The position numbers and the translations under genes are program-made. DNA of 64,000 nt, taken from assembly GCF_008298035.1 (NCBI RefSeq), contig NZ_CP042910.1, positions 2,991,001 to 3,055,000 on the forward strand. The letters run 5' to 3'. Numbering within the stretch: the first letter of the stretch is position 1; every line of letters begins with the position of its first letter. Source of the stretch: Gimesia maris. Lineage in GTDB: Bacteria > Planctomycetota > Planctomycetia > Planctomycetales > Planctomycetaceae. Of the stretch, positions 45,268 through 54,475 are shown one piece after another. The notes under the pieces were generated by a model. That model saw nothing but the letters and a program-made list of their open reading frames with translations, was not told the DNA's origin and did not search any database.

Positions 45268-46392
45268 ATGATTTGCAGCCCTCTTCATAATTTGATGAAT
45301 GAATCGATGAAACCAGCTTGTCCGCCGAAGCCCGATCACCGTCCGCCTGTTTGTTACGGTGCACTGCAGCTGGAATCACGCTATCTGCTGTCTCCGCTGG
45401 CGGGGTATACGAATTTACCATTTCGGCGAATTGTGCGCGAACTGGGAGGCGTCGGGCTGGCGACGACTGATCTGGTGAATGCGCGGGGACTGCTGGAAGG
45501 GAGTGAGAAAACACTCCAGCTCACCCAGACCTGCCCTGAAGATTCCCCGTTTGCTGTCCAGATTTTCGGAAGCGAACCTCAGCAGATGAAGGATGCGGCG
45601 CAGTTACTTGAGTCGCGCGGCGTCCATTCGATTGATATCAACATGGGCTGTCCGGTGAATCGGATTGTGAAAGGGGGCGCCGGGGCCAGCATGATGTGTC
45701 GGCCGAGCGATACAGTTTCACTGGTGCAAACGGTGGTCGAAGCAGTCAAGATCCCGGTGTCGGTGAAGATGCGACTGGGCTGGGATGACAGTGAGCTGTC
45801 TGCCCCGTTTTTCTCTCGCGAATTTGAAAAAGTGGGTGTGGTCGCGGTCGCCATTCATGGCCGGACCCGGGAACAGGGATTTCGGGGTGTTGTGAATCAC
45901 GATGGGATTCGCCGTGTGGTGGAAGCCGTCGATTCGATACCGGTGATCGGGAATGGCGATGTCACGAATGTTGCTGAAGCCGACTTCATGTTGAAAACAA
46001 CTGGATGCGCGGGGGTTTCGATCGGCCGTGGTGCGCTGGCGAATCCGTGGATTTTTCGACAACTGGTACAGTGGGAGCAGACCGGGACATATGATCCACC
46101 CGGGAATTTTGATGATCGCCTGGAACTGCTGCTGCGACAGTTTCGTTACCTGCTGGAGATGACCACTGAGAAACGGGCTATTTCCATGTTCCGGAAAATG
46201 GGACACTGGTATTTGAAGTCGATGCGCGTGAAACCCGCGATGCGACATGAATTTCAACTGGCATCAAATCTGGATGAGTTTGGTCAGGCGGTGCGAAAAA
46301 TCGCCGCAGAGGGGCCTGCAGTCGGTTCTCGCAGCGGTGTTCTGCCGGAGATGCATATTCCCGTGCCCGGCGGACCGGTGGAACGCTGGTAA
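45268..46392 (+). CDS. tRNA-dihydrouridine synthase (DusB-like)
   Basis: The enzyme reduces uridine to dihydrouridine in tRNA with FMN and NADPH. The TIM-barrel is clear: S-P-L-A-G-Y-T-N-L-P-F-R near the start, D-I-N-M-G-C-P-V with the catalytic Cys, K-G-G-A-G-A-S-M, V-K-M-R-L-G-W, H-G-R-T-R-E-Q, and G-N-G-D-V. The C-terminal helical RNA-binding part follows (M-R-K-M-style helix with F-R-K-M-G-H-W-Y). The start is uncertain: ATGs at 45268, 45298 and 45307 are in frame, and none has a strong ribosome site. The first gives 374 residues. It lies 18 bases from the convergent hlyC-like gene. Confidence 0.9.
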   Translation: MICSPLHNLMNESMKPACPPKPDHRPPVCYGALQLESRYLLSPLAGYTNLPFRRIVRELGGVGLATTDLVNARGLLEGSEKTLQLTQTCPEDSPFAVQIFGSEPQQMKDAAQLLESRGVHSIDINMGCPVNRIVKGGAGASMMCRPSDTVSLVQTVVEAVKIPVSVKMRLGWDDSELSAPFFSREFEKVGVVAVAIHGRTREQGFRGVVNHDGIRRVVEAVDSIPVIGNGDVTNVAEADFMLKTTGCAGVSIGRGALANPWIFRQLVQWEQTGTYDPPGNFDDRLELLLRQFRYLLEMTTEKRAISMFRKMGHWYLKSMRVKPAMRHEFQLASNLDEFGQAVRKIAAEGPAVGSRSGVLPEMHIPVPGGPVERW

Positions 46393-46410
46393 GCAGCAAT
46401 CGGACCCTTA

Positions 46411-47721
46411 TCAGTTGTCCGTGTCGTACTCTTCCACCAGTGAAGTGTCCAGTTCAATGCGGAGCTTATTGATTCTGCGTTCGTCGGACTCAAGCACTTC
46501 GATTCTTAACTGCTGCCAAGTCAGTGTTTCACCAGGTTGAGGGACTTTCCCGATCTGGGTAATTACAAAACCGCCTATCGTGTCGAAATCTTTACCTTCC
46601 GGCAGATTGTAATTGTATTGCTCATTCAGGTCATCAATGTGTACCCGGGCATCGACTTCAAGTGTATTTTGGCCGGTTTCAAAAATCATCTGTTCTTCTT
46701 CTTCGTCGAATTCATCGACAATGTCGCCGACAATTTCTTCCAGCACGTCTTCCATTGTGACCAGTCCGGCGACCCCTCCGTATTCATCAATCACAATCGC
46801 CATGTGGACATGCTCTTTCTGCATGGTCTCCAGCAGTGAGTCGATCCCCGTGGTTTCGGGAATATAAAAAGGAGAAAACATCAGTTTCTGGATGGTTAAC
46901 TCTTCGGGAGATTCGGAATTCTGATTCTCTTTCGAGAAATGCTTGAGCAGTTCCCGCGCATAGAGGATTCCCACGATGTCATCTGTGGATTCACCAATGA
47001 CGGGAATACGGGAGTGACCGACATCGATGAACTTCAGCAGGGCTTCATCCAGCGTTGCATTCACAGAGATGTATTCCATATCCATACGCTGGGTCATGAT
47101 GGCGCCGACATCTTCATCCTGAAGTTCCATCACGCGCTGGATCATTTTACCGGCTTCCGATTCGAGGATCCCTCCGCGGGCCCCTTCTTCCACGACAGAC
47201 AGAATCTCTTCACTGATATTGGCTTCCCGACCGTTTTTGTTGTCTTCTTTGCCAGCCAGTCGATGGGAGAACTCATCAATTTTCCAACAGAGCCAGATCA
47301 CGGGGCTCAGGAAGACCGGCAGCAGTTTAATGACAGGCCAGAACAGCTGCAGGAAGCGTTCTCCGGCAATCCGCGAGATTGTCCAGGGAATGACCATCAA
47401 CAGCAGAATCCCCGTGAGCAGGATCAACAGGATCTGAATGGAAAACTGTATGGTAACTGCGGGAGTACTGAAGTTTCGCGGGACTTCCAGATATTTATGA
47501 GTGAAAATAATCGAGATCAGAATCACGCCCGTCAGCCAGAACAGGTCGGCGGCCAGCAACATGGTGGGGTGAGAGCGTAATATTTCGCTGAATCGATCGG
47601 GGACCTCAGCTTCGTTACACAGTGTTTCCAGGCGACTTCGAGAGAAATCGCGCAATGAAAATCCTGACAGGGCGGCTGTCAGAGTCAGGAGTAACAGAAC
47701 AGAAAGAGTCAGCGGGATCAT
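46411..47721 (-). CDS. Hemolysin C/CorC-family membrane protein with CBS pair
   Basis: The 436-residue protein has a DUF21-like N-terminal membrane domain with about four helices (residues 3-20, 55-75, 92-112, 128-146). A CBS pair follows (about 205-330; R-I-P-V-I-G...V-G-I-L, V-I-D-E-Y-G-G-V-A-G-L-V-T-M-E-D-V-L), then a C-terminal CorC/HlyC domain. Relatives act in Mg2+/Co2+ homeostasis or export. It is the last gene of the phoH, pgpH-like, ybeY unit and lies 113 bases after ybeY; PhoH-YbeY-CorC neighbourhoods are widely conserved. Confidence 0.87.
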   Translation of the reverse strand: MIPLTLSVLLLLTLTAALSGFSLRDFSRSRLETLCNEAEVPDRFSEILRSHPTMLLAADLFWLTGVILISIIFTHKYLEVPRNFSTPAVTIQFSIQILLILLTGILLLMVIPWTISRIAGERFLQLFWPVIKLLPVFLSPVIWLCWKIDEFSHRLAGKEDNKNGREANISEEILSVVEEGARGGILESEAGKMIQRVMELQDEDVGAIMTQRMDMEYISVNATLDEALLKFIDVGHSRIPVIGESTDDIVGILYARELLKHFSKENQNSESPEELTIQKLMFSPFYIPETTGIDSLLETMQKEHVHMAIVIDEYGGVAGLVTMEDVLEEIVGDIVDEFDEEEEQMIFETGQNTLEVDARVHIDDLNEQYNYNLPEGKDFDTIGGFVITQIGKVPQPGETLTWQQLRIEVLESDERRINKLRIELDTSLVEEYDTDN

Positions 47722-47834
47722 ATGTCTTGTAAACGTTCAGATAAGATGTTTCGAAACTGATTCTGATTCACAGACAGAATCGCGTTATAGTTATACTGGT
47801 AATTATTCCAGGTGTCATTCTCAATCATCTGTTT

Positions 47835-48332
47835 TTACTCTTCGCGTCTGGGGATTGAGATCTGCCAGTGATCGAAGATCTGTTGCTCACGTTGCCGCAT
47901 GATATGCAGTTCTTCTTCCGTAAGGTCATCATAACCGCATAAATGCAGCAACCCGTGGATCACATACAGCAGAAGTTCCTGTTCCGCGGGCCATTGGTAT
48001 TCTGCAGACATCGCAACCGCCATTTCCGCGGAGACAATGACTTCACCTTCAATCTGCCTGCCTGCCCCACGAAATTCCACCTGGTTCGTATCCATTGCGG
48101 TATCGCAGTCCAGCAGAAAACTCAGAACATCAGTATCGTAATCATGTTCCAGGTATTGCTGATTCAACTGGCGAATGGTGGGATTGTCGACGATTGCCAG
48201 GCTGATTTCCGCCTGGTTTACCTGTTCGGACTGCAGCAGAAAACTGATCGCTGTTTTCAGCTGTGTTTCGTCGATGGCAAGGTGCGTTTGTGAGTTTTGA
48301 ATCTCGATCTGAAACTGGTCTATTGTATTCAT
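47835..48332 (-). CDS. ybeY: Endoribonuclease / rRNA maturation factor YbeY
   Basis: The 165-residue protein has the YbeY pattern: D-V-L-S-F in the middle, G-E-V-I-V-S, and the metal motif H-G-L-L-H-L-C-G-Y-D-D. In most bacteria this motif ends G-x-D-H, with three His zinc ligands. Here the third ligand position is Asp, so the zinc site may be His-His-Asp. YbeY takes part in 16S rRNA 3' processing and ribosome quality control. The gene starts 18 bases after the pgpH-like stop and is the third gene of the phoH unit. Confidence 0.9.
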   Translation of the reverse strand: MNTIDQFQIEIQNSQTHLAIDETQLKTAISFLLQSEQVNQAEISLAIVDNPTIRQLNQQYLEHDYDTDVLSFLLDCDTAMDTNQVEFRGAGRQIEGEVIVSAEMAVAMSAEYQWPAEQELLLYVIHGLLHLCGYDDLTEEELHIMRQREQQIFDHWQISIPRREE

Positions 48333-48350
48333 TCCGTTTTCAATCGGGGA

Positions 48351-50726
48351 TTAAGCGGAGCGCTCTTCCGGGTATTTAATACGTCCGTGGTAAATACCGA
48401 TCAGGGATTTTACCAGCGATTCTTCCACAACATTGATTTCACTCAAAGTGAGTGAGCATTCATTAAACTGCCCGTCAAGCAGTCGTTTCATCACAAGAGA
48501 GTGTACCAGAGATTTGATACGTTTGGGCGTCGGATCACTCAGTGTGCGGCTGGCACTTTCGACCGCGTCGGAAAGCATCATCACTCCCGCTTCCCGGGTC
48601 TGCGGTTTGGGACCGGGATACCGGAAAGAAGACTCTTCGGCATCGGTTTTGTGATCCGGGCTGAGATCCGCCTGCTTTTCTGCTTCGCGGAAGAAATATT
48701 CCACCAGCGTAGTCCCGTGATGCTGTTCAATAAAATCGATAATCGGCTGAGGCAGGTTGTGCTGACGGGCCAGATCCACGCCATCTTTGACATGGCCGAT
48801 GATAATCAGGGTACTCATCGCCGGAGCGAGGTTGTCGTGCAGACTCCCACTGCCTTGTGCCATATTTTCAATGAAGTACTGAGGCTTCAGCATTTTTCCG
48901 ATATCATGATAATAGGCGGCAACGCGTACCAGCAGTCCGTTGGCGCCAATTTTGTCGGCAGCGGCTTCTCCGATTGTGGCCACAGAAATGGAATGGTTAT
49001 AGGTCCCCGGAGCACGACGCACCAGTTCCTGCAGCAGCGGATGTGAGACATTGCTCATTTCCAGAAGACTGATGTCGGTAACCACTCCGAATAGAGATTC
49101 AATAAAAGGCAGACTGCCCGCGACCAGATATCCAGCAGCCAGGCACCACCCTGCCCCTTGAAGACTTTCCCAGACGATCTGCTGATCAAAGAAACCGTTT
49201 GAGAGTTCCTGACTGTTGATCAGGTTGATCCCCCAGTAGACCAGGAAGTAAGTCAGTCCCATCCCGAAGCCGAGTTTGATCAGCGTGGATCGGGAAGAGA
49301 CGTTGCCCAGGGATGTCACCGCGACGGCAGAGACACTCATCAGCACGACGAAATGTCCCAGTGCGGCACCTGTCGACAGGCAAATCACCAGTGACAAAGA
49401 CAAGGCGGTCAGGATGGCCATCATCTGGTCGTAGACAATCGCAAACACCATGACCGTCACAACCAGCGGCAGCACTTCCGCGCGCCAGGGGTCATAGGAA
49501 AGCAGACGAGCCAGGAAAATGGTCAGAATGATCACGCTGAGATAGATACTTAACCGACTGACTGTTCGGGCGACCGCTTTTTTATTCCGCAGCAGATGAT
49601 ATCCATTCAGGACCGCCAGGACGACCAGCATGAGAAAGATGATGGTCACGCGAATGACCCGCTCATATGTCGGTACGGCTTTTTCCCTGGCTTCGTATTC
49701 CGCACGCAGTAAAGCAAGTTGATTGTCGTCGATTAACTGACCCGGCTCCACCAGAATCGTGCCACGCTGGAAGGTGTCAAAAATTTCTTCCACCTGATTT
49801 CTTGCCTGGGTCCGTTCCTTGAGCGTTCGCTGGGCATCGTAAGTCAGAGTGGTGGGCGCCTGGAAATAAATCCAGTGCGTAAGCACTGCCTTCAGCGGGG
49901 CCAGGCGTTGGAAGGCCTTGTTATCGAACAGTCGGCCGACGCCCCCGCTTGCTGAGAGTTGATCAGGCAGACGAATATCAAAAGTGGCGACTTTGGTGAC
50001 TGTGGTAACTTTGCTATGGTCACTTTTTTTACCATCTTTTTTATCATCTTTATCAGAGCTTTCGTTGATAATGGCAATCTCATCACCAACTCTGATCTGG
50101 TTTTGGATCAGATCATTTTCGTTCACAATTCCATAAGTAGCCAGATCTGTAATCAGTTTAGTAAAGTCATTGATCAGGTCTTCAATTTTTTTAGTATCAT
50201 TGGAATCGGGGCTGCTGACCAGCGATTTCAGTTCGGCAAAGGTCTGTTCTGGTTCTTCTGGAAACTGGCCTACAAACTGTTCCAGTCGGCGGGACGGAGT
50301 GAGCCCCAGTTCCGCCCGGGTGTCAGCATTCAGCTCATCCAGCGATTTGGCATTGGCAATCCTAACCAGATCTTCCTTCAGCAATCCTGGCAACTTGTCG
50401 ATCAGGTCCGGCTGATTTTTGAAGTAATAGGGAACTTCTGTCTCTTTCTGGGTCCGTTGCCGGTCTGTTTCAATCGGATTGGAGACTTTGAACGTGGAAT
50501 TGGCCACAATCCCATGCTCGGAAAACATGCCCAGTCGATAGGGGAACGGGGCTTTCCAGCTTTCTACTGCCACCATCAGAATCAGAATCGTCAACAGGCA
50601 GACACTCAAGCGTGAGAGCGTCCCCCGGTTACTCAGTAATTCGCGCAATCTCGAACTCAATTTGGAAGAATCGCGCAAACTGGCAGCAAGTGCAGTTCGG
50701 GATTTCTTTGAGCCAAAAAAAGCCAT
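48351..50726 (-). CDS. 7TM-HD phosphodiesterase, PgpH-like (c-di-AMP hydrolase family)
   Basis: The 791-residue protein has an N-terminal helix (about 40-58). A large extracytoplasmic 7TM-HDED domain follows (about 60-355; a lysine/aspartate-rich insert near 225-235), then seven membrane helices (about 360-520). The cytoplasmic HD domain carries H-S-I-S-V-A, Y-Y-H-D-I-G-K and later metal ligands (I-I-I-G-H-V, E-Q-H-H-G-T). PgpH in Firmicutes degrades the second messenger c-di-AMP, and its gene sits beside phoH and ybeY just as here. The c-di-AMP role is inferred from family and context. The C-terminal helix ends R-S-A, 18 bases before ybeY. Confidence 0.88.
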   Translation of the reverse strand: MAFFGSKKSRTALAASLRDSSKLSSRLRELLSNRGTLSRLSVCLLTILILMVAVESWKAPFPYRLGMFSEHGIVANSTFKVSNPIETDRQRTQKETEVPYYFKNQPDLIDKLPGLLKEDLVRIANAKSLDELNADTRAELGLTPSRRLEQFVGQFPEEPEQTFAELKSLVSSPDSNDTKKIEDLINDFTKLITDLATYGIVNENDLIQNQIRVGDEIAIINESSDKDDKKDGKKSDHSKVTTVTKVATFDIRLPDQLSASGGVGRLFDNKAFQRLAPLKAVLTHWIYFQAPTTLTYDAQRTLKERTQARNQVEEIFDTFQRGTILVEPGQLIDDNQLALLRAEYEAREKAVPTYERVIRVTIIFLMLVVLAVLNGYHLLRNKKAVARTVSRLSIYLSVIILTIFLARLLSYDPWRAEVLPLVVTVMVFAIVYDQMMAILTALSLSLVICLSTGAALGHFVVLMSVSAVAVTSLGNVSSRSTLIKLGFGMGLTYFLVYWGINLINSQELSNGFFDQQIVWESLQGAGWCLAAGYLVAGSLPFIESLFGVVTDISLLEMSNVSHPLLQELVRRAPGTYNHSISVATIGEAAADKIGANGLLVRVAAYYHDIGKMLKPQYFIENMAQGSGSLHDNLAPAMSTLIIIGHVKDGVDLARQHNLPQPIIDFIEQHHGTTLVEYFFREAEKQADLSPDHKTDAEESSFRYPGPKPQTREAGVMMLSDAVESASRTLSDPTPKRIKSLVHSLVMKRLLDGQFNECSLTLSEINVVEESLVKSLIGIYHGRIKYPEERSA

Positions 50727-50777
50727 GAAATTAACCTGAGATGATCTGGATGAATAACGAGGGTAAGCGGATGAGAA

Positions 50778-50873
50778 TCAGACTGTGTCCAGTTTTCTTT
50801 TAGCGTCTCCAGGAACGTTTGGACCGAGTCGAATCGCTTGAGAGACGCTATGGTTAAATGTGATACGGTCTAG
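50778..50873 (+). repeat. Palindromic intergenic element, copy E
   Basis: This 96-bp member begins TCAGACTGTGTCC and ends GATACGGTCTAG. The two 31-base arms match at about two thirds of positions when one is reverse complemented, and several differences are G-U-type. The inner arms are TAGCGTCTC and GAGACGCTA. It is inserted inside the phoH operon, between phoH and the pgpH-like gene. Its terminal CTAG holds the phoH stop codon (50872-50870 on the minus strand). Confidence 0.88.
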
Positions 50874-51835
50874 TGTACGAGAGTGTCTTCGTTCTGGTAG
50901 GCCTTCACGATTTCTCCGACCAGTCTGTGTCTTACAATATCTTCGTTTTTTAATTGAGTGACTCCCACGCCTTTAATGTTTCGCAGACGATTGATGGCAT
51001 CTGTCATGCCGCAGGAAACGTCAGGTGGTAAGTCGATTTGCGAAATATCTCCAGTGACCACAATTTTTGAACCCATGCCCATCCGGGTCAGGAACATTTT
51101 CATCTGGGTGACCGTCGAGTTCTGTGCTTCATCCATAATAATGAATGTGTTGTCCAGAGTTCGCCCACGCATGAATGCCAGAGGGACGACCTCGACGATA
51201 TCATTTTCCATGTATCGAGTGACCTGATCGTAATCGAGCAGGCTGCCGAGTGCATCGAGCAGTGGACGCAAAAACGGGTTCACCTTTGCCAGCATGTCTC
51301 CCGGCAGAAAGCCGAGCTTTTCACCCGCTTCAACGGCAGGACGCACGAGTACAATCTTACGGACCTGTTCCGTCCGCAGTGCATTGATGGCCATGGCGAC
51401 CGCCAGAAACGTTTTCCCACAGCCTGCAGGGCCTGTACAAAATACAAGATCGTGCTCGGCAATGTTCTTGATGTAGTCTGACTGACCTGGTGTTCTGGGA
51501 TGTACTTTTTTGGTTTTCTCGAAGAGGTCAATCGAGGATGGCGTGGCGACGGGAGCCTGCTTGGACTGTTTTCCAGAGGAATTACCGTTGGAGAGCGCGG
51601 TTTGCACCTGCTCACTCTTCAGTTGTTTCGTGCTTTCAACGATTGCTCTCAATTCAGAGAAAATACGGAGTGACTTCTGAATCTGGGCATCATCGCCGAT
51701 AATTCGCAGTTCATCGCCTCGATGAACCACGTCTACACCCAGTGCATCCTGAATGAGTCGTATATGACAGTCATGTGTGCCCAGTAATATGGGAATCTGA
51801 TCAGGATCAGAAAAGGAAAGAGTGGCTTCTGACAT
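50870..51835 (-). CDS. PhoH-family ATPase
   Basis: The 321-residue protein has an N-terminal KH-like RNA-binding part (about residues 15-75). After a Ser/Gln/Lys linker comes the PhoH ATPase: Walker A G-P-A-G-C-G-K-T-F near residue 136, V-R-P-A-V-E-A-G-E-K-L-G-F-L-P-G-D, Walker B I-I-M-D-E-A-Q-N, and T-G-D-I-S-Q-I-D. PhoH/YbeZ proteins work with YbeY in RNA metabolism. It is the first gene of the unit phoH, pgpH-like, ybeY, hlyC-like. Its stop codon is the terminal CTAG of repeat E, so the repeat abuts or reset the C-terminus; the end D-T-L-V-H looks complete. Confidence 0.92.
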   Translation of the reverse strand: MSEATLSFSDPDQIPILLGTHDCHIRLIQDALGVDVVHRGDELRIIGDDAQIQKSLRIFSELRAIVESTKQLKSEQVQTALSNGNSSGKQSKQAPVATPSSIDLFEKTKKVHPRTPGQSDYIKNIAEHDLVFCTGPAGCGKTFLAVAMAINALRTEQVRKIVLVRPAVEAGEKLGFLPGDMLAKVNPFLRPLLDALGSLLDYDQVTRYMENDIVEVVPLAFMRGRTLDNTFIIMDEAQNSTVTQMKMFLTRMGMGSKIVVTGDISQIDLPPDVSCGMTDAINRLRNIKGVGVTQLKNEDIVRHRLVGEIVKAYQNEDTLVH

Positions 51836-52460
51836 CAGAATTTCTACGTGCGCCTCCTGGGGCCTAAGGAATACATTTCAGAGCTTGAAAATAATGACAG
51901 GTCAATTTGTATTTCGCTACACTGAAATCTATGAAAAATACAATAAAACCGAGACTGAAATCAGCCGACAGATTTGGTCTGTTGTTGCTAAGACATAAAG
52001 TCTACTCCAGCAATCCGGTAAGAGAAAGGAGAGAGTTGCTTCTAAACTGCGGGATTTTCGTAAATAAAGAAAAAGAAAAGAGTTGTGTGATGCGGAAATT
52101 CTTCAAAATGCCCCGGATTTTACCCGGAACGCTTCAATTCAGTGAATCTCAGGCTTCCCGTTCTTTTGGTTTTTTTGCAGGTTACCCAGTTTGGACAACC
52201 GGCAATGTTTCGTATTCTGAGCGGCACTTGAATGTCAAGATCTATGGTTTGGGTAATGCGCTTGAGAGACCCTGATCAGATACTGTCGATTGTATTGGTA
52301 ATACTCAAGAAGAGACCATAACCTGTTCGATGAATTGTTCATACAGAGCGAGATCAATCACGATGAGAGATGCGCTGTCTGTTCTGTTCCTCCGTTCAGA
52401 ATCAAAACATCCAGTCTCCCGCGGGAACTGATGCAATAATACGTGAAAAGGTTTTTGGAA
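51836..52460. other. Intergenic region of 625 bp between divergent phoH and ExeA-like genes
   Basis: It must contain both promoters. A plus-strand frame from TTG 51907 to 52275 (122 codons, K/R-rich) has no recognisable motif and no good ribosome site, and I do not call it. An AT/purine-rich stretch lies at about 52025-52085. No tRNA, repeat copy or clear terminator is seen. Confidence 0.4.
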
Positions 52461-54404
52461 ATGTACGAAACAAATTTTGGGTTCACGGATCGACCCTTCA
52501 CCGTTTCACCTTCACCTGCCTGTTATTTTGAGGCAGCAGAACACCAGCACGTTCTGGAAGAATTACTGGTAACGATTTCAAGTCTGAATGGGATCACAAT
52601 ATTGACCGGTGATGCCGGCACGGGAAAGACGGCTGTCTGTCGGCAGTTGGTTGCACGGCTGGAAGATCAGTTTCAGATTCAGTTTGTAGAACACTGCAAT
52701 TTTCCGACAGTCAGGGCACTATTGCAGACCCTGCTGTACAACCTGACCGACTGTTATGAGAAAGTCAGCGAACAGGAATTGAGACTGGCTTTGACGGCGG
52801 AAGTCCGTTCCTCCTTTTTAAACCATGGTCAGCCTCTACTGGTACTCGTCGACGAAGCACATCTTCTCAGTGTTTCGTTTCTGGAAGAATTACGTGTCCT
52901 GTCTGATATTGCCTTCGATGGCAAACCGGCGCTGCAGTTACTGCTATGCGGGCAGACTTCTCTGGAAGAAACATTGATTCAACCTGCCCTGTCCTCTCTG
53001 AATCAGCGGATCGGCTGCCAGGTTTATCTGGACCGGATGACACGCCAGGAGTCAGAGGCTTACATCGCCTATCGAATTCAGCGTGTTTCCACAGACAAAC
53101 GGTCCTGTTTTACAGACGAAGCCATCAAATTTATTACGCATGTCAGTGATGGTCTGCCGCGCTGTCTGAACCAGATCTGCGATCACAGCCTGATGCTGGC
53201 CTATTTACAGGACTCTGCTGTTGTCAATGAGCCGATTGCCCGGGAAGCCTTTACCGATCTGCAACAACTGCCGTTACACTGGAATGATCCACTGCCTGCC
53301 GCCTCTCCACTGGATGAGTTACGTAAAAGCCAGACCGGTTCCGGCTCAAAACCAGCACAGGCAGACTCGACCCTGGAGGCATATGAAGCAGGGTACGAGA
53401 TTGATTCTGATCTGGAAGATCAGCTGAATCAACTGGTGGAAAATTTAGAAGAGGATTCAGTGTCCGTTTCAGAAGACTCCAGCTGGGATTCCGCTGATTT
53501 ATTCTCCTTTGGAGAAGGGATTGAGGCGATCGAAATCGGCAGCGAATCAGAAAGAGAAGAGATCCGGGAAGCAGTACCGGAATTACAGAACCAGCGTGAA
53601 ACACCTGCCCCGGTAGAGAGTGAGCCTGTAGAACCTGAACAGATTCAGGCGGCTGTTCCTCCGCGGGAAATCAGGGAAACAGTTACATCTCCAGAACTGA
53701 ATGCCGGTTTCACTGAGATCATTGATCGCTATGCCGCCATTGATGCCGGCATTGACCCTGCGACTCTACCGCCAGAACCACGCAGAAAAAACAATCAGAC
53801 TCTGCAACTGCGACCTCCTCAGTTTCAATCTGTGTCGAAACCGCAGCAGGTCGACCAGGAAGAATTCATATCGACAGAAGAGTCCACTGCTGCTGCCTTA
53901 ACCGAATTTGCAGAAATATTTGATATGGATGCAGCGGAAATTCCAGATGTGCCGGCGTTTGATTTTGATAATGCAGAGCTGAACCATCTGAGTTCCGATG
54001 TACTGGAAGAACTCTCGCGGGAAATCTCAGGAGGAGACGGTTCGTTTGAAGACCTGCTGGCCGCTCAAGTCTATGAAGTCTGTGCGGAGAGCCGGAAAGG
54101 GTTGTTCAACGCTCTGAATGATATTCGAAACTATTCCGAAACGACGTCTATCGAAGTGTCTGAAGAAGAACTTGAGATTTATGATGCCGTTCAGCCTGAA
54201 TATGAAGAACCTGGATACTCCGAGCCGGAAAGCCCTGCTTTCTCCAGTGAACAGTTCGATCTGCCATCAGGCAACTCAGTCCGCATCGATTCTCAGACCG
54301 CTACACACAACCGGTCTTCAGCAACTGCCCACCTGAAAGGTCCGGCACTGGGACGATATAAGAATCTGTTCAGCCGTCTGCGAAGTAAACAGAAGACGAG
54401 CTGA
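52461..54404 (+). CDS. ExeA/GspA-like AAA ATPase with long acidic C-terminal region
   Basis: The ATG at 52461 (M-Y-E-T-N-F-G-F) is preferred over a GTG at 52443; AAAAGG lies about 9 bases before it. The 647-residue protein begins Y-F-G-F-type as in ExeA and MSHA MshM ATPases. Walker A G-D-A-G-T-G-K-T-A is near residue 54, Walker B V-L-V-D-E-A-H-L-L near 133, and a sensor region (R-I-G-C-Q-V-Y-L) near 190. After about residue 275 it becomes acidic and Glu/Pro/Ser-rich with no recognised fold. ExeA usually ends in a peptidoglycan-binding domain, which is missing; the next gene encodes a LysM protein. A role in envelope assembly is inferred. Confidence 0.8.
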   Translation: MYETNFGFTDRPFTVSPSPACYFEAAEHQHVLEELLVTISSLNGITILTGDAGTGKTAVCRQLVARLEDQFQIQFVEHCNFPTVRALLQTLLYNLTDCYEKVSEQELRLALTAEVRSSFLNHGQPLLVLVDEAHLLSVSFLEELRVLSDIAFDGKPALQLLLCGQTSLEETLIQPALSSLNQRIGCQVYLDRMTRQESEAYIAYRIQRVSTDKRSCFTDEAIKFITHVSDGLPRCLNQICDHSLMLAYLQDSAVVNEPIAREAFTDLQQLPLHWNDPLPAASPLDELRKSQTGSGSKPAQADSTLEAYEAGYEIDSDLEDQLNQLVENLEEDSVSVSEDSSWDSADLFSFGEGIEAIEIGSESEREEIREAVPELQNQRETPAPVESEPVEPEQIQAAVPPREIRETVTSPELNAGFTEIIDRYAAIDAGIDPATLPPEPRRKNNQTLQLRPPQFQSVSKPQQVDQEEFISTEESTAAALTEFAEIFDMDAAEIPDVPAFDFDNAELNHLSSDVLEELSREISGGDGSFEDLLAAQVYEVCAESRKGLFNALNDIRNYSETTSIEVSEEELEIYDAVQPEYEEPGYSEPESPAFSSEQFDLPSGNSVRIDSQTATHNRSSATAHLKGPALGRYKNLFSRLRSKQKTS

Positions 54405-54475
54405 TATGCTTGATTCGAGACGGTCTGCAGCCTGCAGGATGCGGCTCCCGGAATGTGATAACAGTTGCGTGTTCG

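Noticed and set aside
51907-52275. 122-codon plus-strand frame upstream of the ExeA-like gene
   Set aside because: It starts with TTG, has no clear ribosome site, and its K/R/S-rich translation shows no recognisable motif; it lies where two divergent promoters are needed.
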